Assembly: GCA_900553865.1 (NCBI GenBank)
Contig: USFC01000072.1
Span: 1-6,826 of the forward strand
Direction: 5' to 3'
Length of the DNA: 6,826 nt
DNA from: an uncultured Clostridium sp.
GTDB lineage: Bacteria; Bacillota; Clostridia; TANB77; CAG-508
The translations under genes were made by a program, and so were the position numbers. Shown piece after piece: positions 1 to 6,262 of the stretch. Positions within the stretch are counted from its first letter, which is position 1. Each line of letters opens with the position of its first letter. The notes under the pieces are model-generated. The model saw nothing but the letters and a program-made list of their open reading frames with translations. It searched no databases and had not been told where the DNA came from.

Positions 1-1
1 T

Positions 2-517
2 AAAGCAAAAACGGTAATGTTCCAAACAACCTTGTTCCTTCTTGCATGGTATTCGTTGACAACCACTCTTTTTCAGGCAGTACAGTCAGATATGTTCCTT
101 GTCGATTGTAAATCATTCTTCAATGATTTAGCATCATTCATACAAACCTTTGTCGGATGGACGATTGATGCCGGGCATTCTGCGGCACAGATTAGTACAA
201 AAATTCCAAATGCTTTTATAGCCGGAATGGTATATTGGTTATTGCTAATATTGATTGTAGGAATATGTATGGCAGGAACAGGGATGCTGGCGATACTGAT
301 AGAAATAAAGGTTATAGAATTATATAAGAAAAACTGTTGGGATGTTATTACTCTACTGATGATACTGACAAGTACTGCTGTCATCATTTATTTTGGAGAA
401 GCAATTAAAAAAGCACTTTCCGTAAATCTTCTATTGCTTTTCGTACTTTCTCAGGGAGTATATCTTGGAATCAGATGTTATTTGAAAAATCGGTTAGGTA
501 CCAAGCAATATTGGTGA
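2..517 (+). CDS. DUF6040-like membrane protein of a conjugative element, 5'-truncated by the window edge
   Basis: The frame is open back to base 2 (KAKTV before the first ATG at 17), so the gene begins upstream and the ATG at 17 is probably internal. The visible 171 residues show four hydrophobic segments at about 8-26, 74-101, 114-131 and 141-161. The motifs KTVMFQT, LLAWYS and the closing FGE...VNLLLLF...VYL..R.Y are those I remember from DUF6040 proteins, which are common in Clostridia conjugative elements and normally carry a coiled-coil N-terminal half, missing here. The role is unknown; it is probably an integral membrane accessory of the conjugation region. It is the only + strand gene and converges on the leftward operon, with the 529-574 hairpin between them. 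The family call rests on memory of the consensus, not on a search. Confidence 0.72.
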   Translation, partial: KAKTVMFQTTLFLLAWYSLTTTLFQAVQSDMFLVDCKSFFNDLASFIQTFVGWTIDAGHSAAQISTKIPNAFIAGMVYWLLLILIVGICMAGTGMLAILIEIKVIELYKKNCWDVITLLMILTSTAVIIYFGEAIKKALSVNLLLLFVLSQGVYLGIRCYLKNRLGTKQYW

Positions 518-528
518 AAACATGCTAA

Positions 529-574
529 AAAACGTATAATAGCAGGGGATAAAACATCGTCCCCTACTATTATA
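529..574 (-). terminator. Rho-independent terminator closing the leftward operon
   Basis: An inverted repeat pairs 535-549 with 560-574: TATAATAG, one mismatch, then AGGGGA, around a 10-nt loop. Read on the - strand, the hairpin is followed by CGTTTTTT (529-534), the classic stem plus U-run. The + strand side has no T-run after the stem, so it mainly serves the leftward transcript, ending it before it runs antisense into the DUF6040-like gene. Confidence 0.75.
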
Positions 575-733
575 TAAACAGCGAAGTTTTACCCATCTCT
601 CTCTTTTGAAAGATTCGCTACTTGTGGAACCGAGATATAAGGTTTCGCCTGTGTTCTTTGGTGTATCACTACCACATTTCTCTGTACCGATGTAATCTTT
701 CTGCATACGGAAGCAAGAGATACAATATTCCTT
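575..733 (-). other. Protein-like open segment without a ribosome binding site, possible gene remnant
   Basis: On the - strand a frame stays open from a stop just upstream of 733 down into the terminator hairpin. Its middle part looks like protein: MQKDYIGTEKCGSDTPKNTG, then a Leu/Tyr/Gly and Ser-rich stretch ending in FKRER. The only ATG (704-706) has no Shine-Dalgarno sequence within 15 nt, and the tail is encoded by the terminator itself, so an intact gene is unlikely. It lies between the last operon gene and its terminator. It may be the 3' remnant of a lost operon gene, or non-coding. I do not recognise the family. Confidence 0.25.
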
Positions 734-736
734 ATT

Positions 737-1468
737 TTAAAACATAATTACAATTCCTGTTTGACAAGAACGATCATCATAGAAGGATTGTATTTGTCCC
801 CACTCATAATAATATTCGACGCCTGTCATACTCTTTTTACTGGGAGTACCTAAGCATTTCCTTAAAAACCTATTATTTTCTTCTTGCAACTTTTCTAAGA
901 CTGTACCATTCATTGTCTCATATTTCGTAGAATACTTTTTGTCTGCTCGAACCAATTCAATCTTTTTTACTTTTCCATGTCTTCCATAGATTGTAACATA
1001 AAACTTCTTATAAAGCCATTTTAAAGGTTTCTTAGAAATCAATATTGTATAAGAATACTCTGTTTGAGCAATCTTAAAATCAATTTCTTTAAATAGGGAA
1101 ATACTTCCTTTGGGAGTAATTTTATATCCCCCTATTTTTAACATATCTTCCTTTAGCTCATCCTTTATTTGGATAATCTCCATACTTACTATAAAAACAA
1201 CATAGCCTTCACACACTACAACGGTAACTATTTTTGCCCATAGCACATCTGGAACAAACATGTTCCAAGCTATAACAGGAAGCAAAGCTACTCCTACCGC
1301 AGTCACCAGTAGAAGCACCCTCCAAATATAATTTTTCTTTCTTTTTCCTTCATTAGTTAAATTTTCATCATAATAAAGATGACCTGGGGCTTCGAATGAG
1401 TTTAATAGAAATTCCTTTAAAAATGACACCAGAACCGCTCCCCAAGAAGATTTCTTTTGTTCCTTCAT
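737..1468 (-). CDS. Two-TM membrane protein with C-terminal cytoplasmic domain, last gene of the operon
   Basis: A 243-aa protein of unrecognised family. The start is ATG at 1468, with AGAGGAGA (1478-1485) about 9 nt upstream; an in-frame TTG at 1477 touches that Shine-Dalgarno sequence and is rejected. Residues 1-48 are mixed and basic near the membrane. Two helices (about 49-70 and 78-98) form a hairpin, and residues 100-243 form a soluble alpha/beta domain, probably cytoplasmic. The C-terminus has FLRKCLGTP, then GVEYYYEWGQIQSFYDDRS and a final hydrophobic strand. I loosely remember a similar pattern (LG.P, Y.WG.I.S..D.R) from immunity-like hypothetical proteins of Firmicutes. It is the most distal operon gene, 77 nt after the preceding reading frame, with the terminator about 160 nt further on. 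An immunity function is inference only. Confidence 0.8.
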   Translation of the reverse strand: MKEQKKSSWGAVLVSFLKEFLLNSFEAPGHLYYDENLTNEGKRKKNYIWRVLLLVTAVGVALLPVIAWNMFVPDVLWAKIVTVVVCEGYVVFIVSMEIIQIKDELKEDMLKIGGYKITPKGSISLFKEIDFKIAQTEYSYTILISKKPLKWLYKKFYVTIYGRHGKVKKIELVRADKKYSTKYETMNGTVLEKLQEENNRFLRKCLGTPSKKSMTGVEYYYEWGQIQSFYDDRSCQTGIVIMF

Positions 1469-1545
1469 ATTCCCCAATCTCCTCTGCTATATGATTATTT
1501 TTCATTCTATTTTTTACTTAACTTATACATTAGCAAGATTTTTAG

Positions 1546-1847
1546 TTATTCTTCTAACAATATTTTTATCCCCGCTTTTTCTGCTTTATGCGAAAAGTCA
1601 ACAGCAAATCCCCATCCCATCTCTGCAAATTGCCATTTCTTCGTTTTTTTGTAATTTTATAGATTTCAACTGTAGACACTTTATTTAATTCAGGATATAA
1701 CTTCTTAAGTGTAAGTATTTGTTTATTTCTGCTTATTTTTTCATTCCATATAATTGTTAATTTAACCTGTTTTCTTTCAAAAAAAACCACCTTACATAAA
1801 TCTGCATAGCAGGCTTCTGGTATTGATATATCATTGTTTTTTAACAT
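1546..1847 (-). CDS. Small basic protein with -1 frame C-terminus after an A7 run (frameshifted gene or recoded)
   Basis: ATG at 1847 is preceded by AAAGGAG (1852-1858). Without a shift, translation ends at a TAA at 1566-1568 (93 aa), but after the seven-A run at 1644-1650 that frame becomes Arg/Lys-rich and unconvincing. One base back, the frame reads KKWQFAEMGWGFAVDF and then SHKAEKAGIKILLEE, ending at a TAA at 1546-1548; this looks like a genuine amphipathic C-terminal helix and strand and would give about 100 aa. The restored protein has no TM helix: a beta strand (KLTIIW), a helix (NKQILTLKKLYPEL) and the terminal EKAGIKI. The order faintly recalls the C-terminal domain of ribosomal protein L7/L12 (helix-EKAG-strand), but that is a guess. 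It is the only soluble protein in the operon. Decay, sequencing error and frameshifting are all possible. Confidence 0.68.
1644..1650 (-). other. A7 run phased as a -1 slippery heptamer
   Basis: On the - strand the zero-frame codons are ACA AAA AAA CGA, so the run reads A AAA AAA in the X XXY YYZ phase of canonical -1 frameshift sites. A -1 slip here joins the start of the 1546-1847 gene to its better-looking C-terminus. I see no strong stem-loop after it and no Shine-Dalgarno-like stimulator before it, so recoding is only a possibility. Confidence 0.4.
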
Positions 1848-1866
1848 TTTTCTCCTTTATTTAATT

Positions 1867-2064
1867 TTATAAAAAACTTCTAAGCCCTATTAAAAGAAAT
1901 ATGAAGCCTATTAGAGGAACAGGTATCATACAAATGAGAAACACATTAAATTTTTTCCTTGCTTCATCAGTATTTTCTTCTTTTGTTACTTTTGCTTTTT
2001 TCATAACTATAAAAGGGAATATCAGTAATAATAATCCTCCAACTACTGCTAACAATATTTTCAT
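1867..2064 (-). CDS. Small two-TM membrane protein, 65 aa
   Basis: A 65-residue protein made almost entirely of two hydrophobic helices (about 3-21 and 42-62), joined by a charged linker (KKAKVTKEENTDEARKKFN) that should face the cytoplasm by the positive-inside rule. ATG at 2064 has a purine-rich Shine-Dalgarno sequence, AAGGAAGGA, about 10 nt upstream. It sits 33 nt after the 400-aa gene and 19 nt before the next one, so it is clearly within the operon. No family is recognised. The size and shape fit a membrane-hairpin immunity or accessory subunit, or the partner of the large PH/TM protein encoded just upstream, but the sequence gives no direct evidence for either. Codon use is AT-rich, like its upstream neighbour. 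Confidence 0.72.
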   Translation of the reverse strand: MKILLAVVGGLLLLIFPFIVMKKAKVTKEENTDEARKKFNVFLICMIPVPLIGFIFLLIGLRSFL

Positions 2065-2097
2065 CTTATATATTCCTTCCTTATCTTTAAATAAATA

Positions 2098-3300
2098 TTA
2101 ATCATGTATCGTACTATATTCCAATCCTAATGCACTTTTTCTTCTACAAATTCTTTTACTATCGCCTATTGATGTATTTTCATATTCACTGTTTGAAACA
2201 GTATATATTTCTCTTTTACCATTACAACTTACATATAACTCTCTATCTCTAGTTTTACCACTGCTAATCTTTTTGTCTGTTACAATTGCAATTTCATGAG
2301 TTGCCCCATCAAATGTAAATAAAAAATTTATTGGGAAGCTAATTGTAAATGCGATTATAAAAGCAGCAAATACAACTGAAAGTTTACGTCCAAATTTCTG
2401 TGGTACATCTGTTTTTAAAGATTTAATAATAAATGGCAGTGCAAGTAAAGCAGTAATAATTGCCGTAATCTTCATATAGTTTCCAAATTCATAATTAAAG
2501 AGTTTACTCGTATTCAGGGATAAAAGCATTGCTATTGCTGCACCCATAAATGGTAATTGATACGCCAGTTCTTGTCCTTTTTTTGTGGTGACTTCTATAA
2601 ATATATATGGATAATATTTTATATACACTGCATATGTAATCATCAAAACCATTATAAATATAACTAACATTGTTTTGCCACCAATAAAAAATGCTACCGC
2701 ATCAGCAATTATTAGAATCCAACCTAAAGCTTTTAAAAATTGCTTTGTTTTTTTACGCTTTTCTTTTTCTATTGTTTTTGACATATTTTTGATAGTTGTA
2801 TTCTCATTACATATAGATTTATAGAAATTCTTTTCTATCCAGTTTAAAGCAGGTACATACTTTGATACATCTTTGTTCTGTTCAACTAACTCACCAAAAT
2901 CCACAAGATCTATTTCATGTTTTATAAGTGTATCATATAAAATATCATAATTTACATACACTTGCTCCAGAGTAACAAGTCTATTGTACATCTTATCAAT
3001 TAATATGACATCTGTTCTACCATTTAATGGAATCATTAAAATACAACGAATATCATTATATTTTATATGCTGAGTTTTCTTAACCAGATAGCTAAATACA
3101 ATTTCATCTTCATTTACTACAATTATTTGTTTCTTGTATGCCAAAATTAAAGCAATACCTAAAAATACAAAAGGCATAAAACATATCGCAACCCCCATAT
3201 TTCCTGTAACAAATGTTACCAGTACGATTATTAAAAAAAGAACTGTTGTTACTATTCCTAAATTTTTTACAAATTTACTTAATCTAATGACATTATCCAT
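2098..3300 (-). CDS. Seven-TM membrane protein with PH-like module and C-terminal extracytoplasmic domain, 400 aa
   Basis: The largest gene of the operon. ATG at 3300 is preceded by AGGGAG about 9 nt upstream. Two helices (about 12-32 and 36-55) lead into a beta-rich stretch (56-130) with the pattern of bacterial PH-like modules: a strand ending in EDEIVFSYLVKK, then KYNDIRCILM and paired strands. Residues 131-188 are helical and very charged. Five more helices follow (about 190-207, 210-229, 248-265, 277-294, 308-330). The basic loop at 294-306 is placed inside by the positive-inside rule, so the last 70 residues should lie outside the membrane. That tail is beta-rich and ends in GDSKRICRRKSALGLEY, with two cysteines (359 and 385) that might pair. 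No catalytic motif is visible and I do not know the family. Immunity or membrane sensing are possible roles. Confidence 0.82.
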   Translation of the reverse strand: MDNVIRLSKFVKNLGIVTTVLFLIIVLVTFVTGNMGVAICFMPFVFLGIALILAYKKQIIVVNEDEIVFSYLVKKTQHIKYNDIRCILMIPLNGRTDVILIDKMYNRLVTLEQVYVNYDILYDTLIKHEIDLVDFGELVEQNKDVSKYVPALNWIEKNFYKSICNENTTIKNMSKTIEKEKRKKTKQFLKALGWILIIADAVAFFIGGKTMLVIFIMVLMITYAVYIKYYPYIFIEVTTKKGQELAYQLPFMGAAIAMLLSLNTSKLFNYEFGNYMKITAIITALLALPFIIKSLKTDVPQKFGRKLSVVFAAFIIAFTISFPINFLFTFDGATHEIAIVTDKKISSGKTRDRELYVSCNGKREIYTVSNSEYENTSIGDSKRICRRKSALGLEYSTIHD

Positions 3301-3331
3301 AAACTCAATCTCCCTATATGATTCACATTTT

Positions 3332-4213
3332 TCATTTTTTACGTTCTAATTTCTTCTTATCCTTTTTTATTTCTGCAATCTTTACTTGCAGCCAGTCCAC
3401 ATTTCTATTTCGGGCAGAAATTTTAGCGATTTTTTTCTGATTTTTATATAAAATAAGAGCTTCTCCAAATAAATTCTTTTTTCTTTTCATCTGGGTAATA
3501 TCCGTTAATCTTATTTTACAGTTCTTCCTTAAAAATCCATTTCTATATAGCCATCCATCCTTGACAATTGTTTTGTCCATTAAAAAATAGAAAAATATAC
3601 CTCCCGGTACAAGAGAGAATAAAAGGAAAACAAAAGCTGTTTCTTTTGCATTGAATACAAGTATCACACTATTGTAAACCAAATATAAAAAGAAAATGCC
3701 TGGCAGAACATAGTGGCTTTCTTTTGGTCTTATGATGCACTTTTTATCTCTACAACTCAACCATGTTTCTTGTGAAATTTTATGCTTAGACAGACTATTT
3801 GCAAACAATGATGCGCTTATGTTTTCATCAAATTTGAATATTATTTTGTCCCCTGCATATATTTCCAATGTACCATTTTCTTTATGTACACTTCTTGTTA
3901 TATCTGAAAATTTATAATATTTTTTTCCAAAAAACGACCGGTATTCAATTACATCATGATTTACCTTGACTCTCCACAGGAACAAATGCAGGGTACAGAT
4001 TCCAGAAAAAGCAATCAATATTCCATACGCCACTATAACTGAAAAATCCGCCTGTCCGTCTATAAAACCATACAAAAGTAATCCTGAGAAAAATATAGTT
4101 CCAACCAAAAATAAAATTCCCAGCCATCCTTCTTCCTGGATGCTATAATTATTTTCATCTATATTCTTTTCATAAAAATATTCATTTTTCAACCTCCCAT
4201 TTTTTGACAGCAA
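3332..4213 (-). CDS. Four-TM protein with two PH-like modules; start region apparently frameshifted
   Basis: The layout is a clean duplication: TM pair (about 30-50, 57-79), PH-like module (81-148, with VIEYRSFFGKKYYKFSDI), TM pair (170-187, 191-211), second PH-like module (214-283, with WLYRNGFLRKNCKIRLTDIT), and a Lys-rich tail. Such modules usually act as cytoplasmic protein- or lipid-binding platforms; the partner is unknown. The start is unclear. The open frame reaches a TTG at 4213 with no ribosome binding site. GGGAGG (4193-4198) instead lies 7 nt before an ATG at 4185 that overlaps the stop of the preceding gene as ATGA, but that ATG is in another frame and stops after eight codons. 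One extra T in the T5 run at 4175-4179 would join them as MNIFYEKNIDENNY. A TTG start at 4192 touches the ribosome binding site. The true N-terminus is probably near 4185. Confidence 0.78.
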   Translation of the reverse strand: MLSKNGRLKNEYFYEKNIDENNYSIQEEGWLGILFLVGTIFFSGLLLYGFIDGQADFSVIVAYGILIAFSGICTLHLFLWRVKVNHDVIEYRSFFGKKYYKFSDITRSVHKENGTLEIYAGDKIIFKFDENISASLFANSLSKHKISQETWLSCRDKKCIIRPKESHYVLPGIFFLYLVYNSVILVFNAKETAFVFLLFSLVPGGIFFYFLMDKTIVKDGWLYRNGFLRKNCKIRLTDITQMKRKKNLFGEALILYKNQKKIAKISARNRNVDWLQVKIAEIKKDKKKLERKK

Positions 4214-4823
4214 AATACTTTACCAGGTGAAAAACTCCTAAGATAGAACCCAAAGAACAAAAATAGGAACAAAGGCTTGCAATTCTAATCATGGCTGTAT
4301 ATTCAACGCTGCTACTAAGTACTTTTGCGACACCCATTCCAAGCAATACAAAACTAGTAATACACCATCCTCCAGCCAGCTTTTTGGAAGAAGATGGATT
4401 GTAGATATCTTTTTTAATCAAAGTTATTATAAGAAAAATGTATGCAGCGATTACCAGTATGTAAATGATAACGAGTATGGTTAGATACCTCTTATAATAT
4501 TCTTCTTTCATAGTTGTCAGCATGAGGATAGTTGCTGCCCAACAGAACAAAATAGAAAACGTCAGACTTTGTATTCCAATGATCCAAAAAACCTTTTTCC
4601 CTGTCACTTCTGTTCTTGAAAAACTAAGAATCACGAATCCAAGATAAACAATAACTAAAAATACTTTTGAAAAAAACGGTGATGGAGCTGATTCAGATAA
4701 AAAGAAAAATAAAAATACTAGAAACAAGATTGCTCCATCTAATTTGTAGATTTCTTTCGGCTTAATCACATCTTCTATACCGTATAGTAAAAAACTTTTT
4801 GTTTGTTCATTAATCTTTTTCAT
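4182..4823 (-). CDS. Six-TM integral membrane protein, 213 aa
   Basis: ATG at 4823 follows AGGGGAAAA about 9 nt upstream. After a short amphipathic N-terminus (residues 1-27) there are six hydrophobic segments, at about 28-44, 51-68, 79-101, 113-136, 150-168 and 183-204. The chain ends in a short basic cytoplasmic tail (VKYFAVKKWEVEK). Loops are short and no transporter, permease-fold or protease motif is visible. The stop (4182-4184) overlaps an ATG as ATGA, and a Shine-Dalgarno sequence for the next gene lies inside this coding region, so the two are probably translationally coupled. It lies 23 nt after its upstream neighbour. The family is not recognised; polytopic proteins of this size are common among immunity-like genes of Lachnospiraceae, which is the weak basis for that suggestion. 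Confidence 0.8.
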   Translation of the reverse strand: MKKINEQTKSFLLYGIEDVIKPKEIYKLDGAILFLVFLFFFLSESAPSPFFSKVFLVIVYLGFVILSFSRTEVTGKKVFWIIGIQSLTFSILFCWAATILMLTTMKEEYYKRYLTILVIIYILVIAAYIFLIITLIKKDIYNPSSSKKLAGGWCITSFVLLGMGVAKVLSSSVEYTAMIRIASLCSYFCSLGSILGVFHLVKYFAVKKWEVEK

Positions 4824-4846
4824 TCTCGTTTTCCCCTATCATTTCT

Positions 4847-5344
4847 TTATTCTTCCTCTACGGATATTTCCACATTTGCATGAAGCACCTTTTCCAGATA
4901 TAATAAAACAAGCCGTCGCCCTTCTTCACATTTTCCTATCTTAGAAATATTCCTATACAGCAGATATAATGGAAACATAAATAAAATCAGACATTCTGTT
5001 AAAATCAATAAATCTCCCTGAGAAAAAAACAATGCAAATAAAATCACTATGAGCAGAAAAAATAGTGCAGCTTTTTTTATGTATGGCAAAAGCACAAACG
5101 TACCTTCCAGCATTACATCTCCCCCATAGCTTTTTATATGTGTCTGGAGCATTTCCCAGCCACCGCCTGGCATACTTCCTGCTGCATATCCGATACATAA
5201 GGTATTATCCTCTTCTTTGTAGGCTGCAAGTGCCATATCTCTATAAGCCTGGTTTGAAATACATAATGGTTTTGTAGTCTTCTTAATCTGTTCCAATAAA
5301 TATTCTTTGGAATAAGGAAAATATATTTTATAATATTCTTGCAT
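4847..5344 (-). CDS. Two-TM protein with N-terminal soluble domain, 165 aa
   Basis: The start is ATG at 5344, because GAAAGGAAAG lies about 6 nt before it; an upstream in-frame TTG at 5383 has no ribosome binding site and would add 13 unconvincing residues. Residues 1-88 form a soluble alpha/beta domain that opens YYKIYFPYSKEYLLEQI and ends GGDVMLEGTFVLLPY, a pattern of paired strands running into the membrane. A TM hairpin follows (about 92-108 and 111-130), then a helical cytoplasmic tail ending in acidic residues (EISVEEE). Only two cysteines fall in the soluble domain (28 and 50), with no metal-binding or catalytic signature. It is the second gene of the operon, 59 nt after the first. The family is not recognised. 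It could be a membrane-tethered binding protein, for example an immunity protein. Confidence 0.78.
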   Translation of the reverse strand: MQEYYKIYFPYSKEYLLEQIKKTTKPLCISNQAYRDMALAAYKEEDNTLCIGYAAGSMPGGGWEMLQTHIKSYGGDVMLEGTFVLLPYIKKAALFFLLIVILFALFFSQGDLLILTECLILFMFPLYLLYRNISKIGKCEEGRRLVLLYLEKVLHANVEISVEEE

Positions 5345-5403
5345 ATGCTTTCCTTTCTCATAAAAAGGTTTTCTAAAGTTCAATACAATACAAATTTTTT
5401 ACA

Positions 5404-6060
5404 TTAGTTTCCATCATTTATAAGCTGAACCATTTCCATAGAGATATTGTATTCTTTGCAAAATCTGTTTATTGTCCAATTATTAAAGAGAAGAAAACTC
5501 TTCGTCACATAAATATTTGCTTTTGAATGATGTATTAAATTGAAAATACTTTTTATATCATAACAGTTAAAACTGTAGGCAGGAGACATTCCTATCTGCC
5601 CATTGCTTATATTGATATCATATCTTTTTTGTATAACACTTGGATATGCCAAATAAATTGTAATATTGCATATATATTTTTTCTTCCCATTTTCTTTTAT
5701 GTATAGGTATGGTTCTCCCAGTCCAATATCATATATTCCTTTAGGTCTGGAGGATAGTGTAAAAACTAATGAATGGATATCCGCATACAAAATTTTTCGT
5801 TCCCTAAATCCATATGTTATTTTTTGATCGAATAGTTTATAAGTACGTTGTTTTATAAAGTAATAAAACAATAATAAAAAAATCACAAAAAGTATGGTAA
5901 AAATCAGTGCTTTTTGAAAACTCACTTTAAAATCAAAGGAAAACAAAAGTTCGGTTAAACAAAACGATATTGCTGAACAACTAATAATACTAACTATAAT
6001 GTTGAACCAAGTATTAAATTTTCCATTTCCAAAGATATAATCATAACTTTTATTCTTCAT
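5404..6060 (-). CDS. Two-TM protein with PH-like beta domain, first gene of the operon
   Basis: A 218-aa protein. ATG at 6060 follows CGAGGTT (6064-6070), a modest Shine-Dalgarno sequence with short spacing. Two helices (about 19-40 and 49-70) precede a cytoplasmic beta-rich domain. Residues 73-130, with YKLFDQKITYGFRERKILYADIHSLVF, follow the bacterial PH-like pattern: strand, turn of basic residues, strand, then D-I before the next strand. The region at 130-180 continues in strands and loops (YDINISNGQIGMSPAYSF). The C-terminal 40 residues are helical (NNWTINRFCKEYNISMEMVQ). It is the operon's first gene, with a candidate promoter about 80 nt upstream. The TM-pair-plus-PH plan matches the start of the 4-TM protein two genes downstream, though sequence similarity by eye is low. 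Family and function are unknown. Confidence 0.8.
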   Translation of the reverse strand: MKNKSYDYIFGNGKFNTWFNIIVSIISCSAISFCLTELLFSFDFKVSFQKALIFTILFVIFLLLFYYFIKQRTYKLFDQKITYGFRERKILYADIHSLVFTLSSRPKGIYDIGLGEPYLYIKENGKKKYICNITIYLAYPSVIQKRYDINISNGQIGMSPAYSFNCYDIKSIFNLIHHSKANIYVTKSFLLFNNWTINRFCKEYNISMEMVQLINDGN

Positions 6061-6146
6061 TATAACCTCGTATATTTTTTAATATAGAAAAACTGCATCA
6101 CAATATCGAACCAAAATATAAAAATCAATTTTATCTCTTTATCATA

Positions 6147-6176
6147 ATTATATACATCAACTAACCACATTGTAAA
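6147..6176 (-). promoter_or_regulatory. Candidate sigma-A promoter of the eight-gene operon
   Basis: On the - strand, TTTACA (6171-6176) and a perfect TATAAT (6147-6152) are separated by 18 bp. Transcription would begin near 6140, giving a leader of about 80 nt before the ATG at 6060. The -35 overlaps the tail of the terminator just upstream. In the leader a small AT-only hairpin (TATATT/AATATA, 6071-6086) sits directly before the ribosome binding site and could lower initiation slightly. I see no operator-like palindrome. Confidence 0.6.
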
Positions 6177-6207
6177 GCAAAAAGCAAGCCATTTTCAGAC
6201 TTGCTTT
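6177..6207 (-). terminator. Terminator hairpin downstream of the TnpV-like remnant
   Basis: On the - strand AAAGCAAG (6200-6207) pairs with CTTGCTTT (6181-6188) around an 11-nt loop, and the stem runs into a T-rich tail. It would stop transcripts coming from the right (remnant and DUF6061-like gene), insulating the operon promoter that begins right after it. The stem is short and only moderately GC-rich, so strength is uncertain. Confidence 0.55.
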
Positions 6208-6262
6208 CCACCAGATTACTGCACCTTATTGCCAAATCATCTCCTTATTCAAAATTCCCTTT

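Noticed and set aside
73..387. Open frame of 104 codons on the - strand
   Set aside because: It is antisense to the DUF6040-like gene, whose frame has the family-like motifs; no ribosome binding site.
590..730. Faint resemblance of the - strand (ACAGGCGAAACC) to a cyclic-di-GMP-I riboswitch core
   Set aside because: Only a short stretch matches; the paired stems and second conserved block are missing, and it lies downstream rather than upstream of a gene.
1457..1688. Two overlapping + strand open frames of 65 codons
   Set aside because: Low-complexity, Phe/Ser/Tyr-rich translations of the AT-rich intergenic stretch and of the antisense of the small frameshifted gene; no ribosome binding site.
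4953..5361. Alternative - and + strand open frames of 70-81 codons
   Set aside because: They lie within the 165-aa gene (4847-5344), which has a good ribosome binding site and a coherent domain plus TM layout.
5345..5403. Possible internal promoter between the first two operon genes
   Set aside because: Only AT-rich sequence with poor -35/-10 matches; the 59-nt gap is compatible with readthrough.
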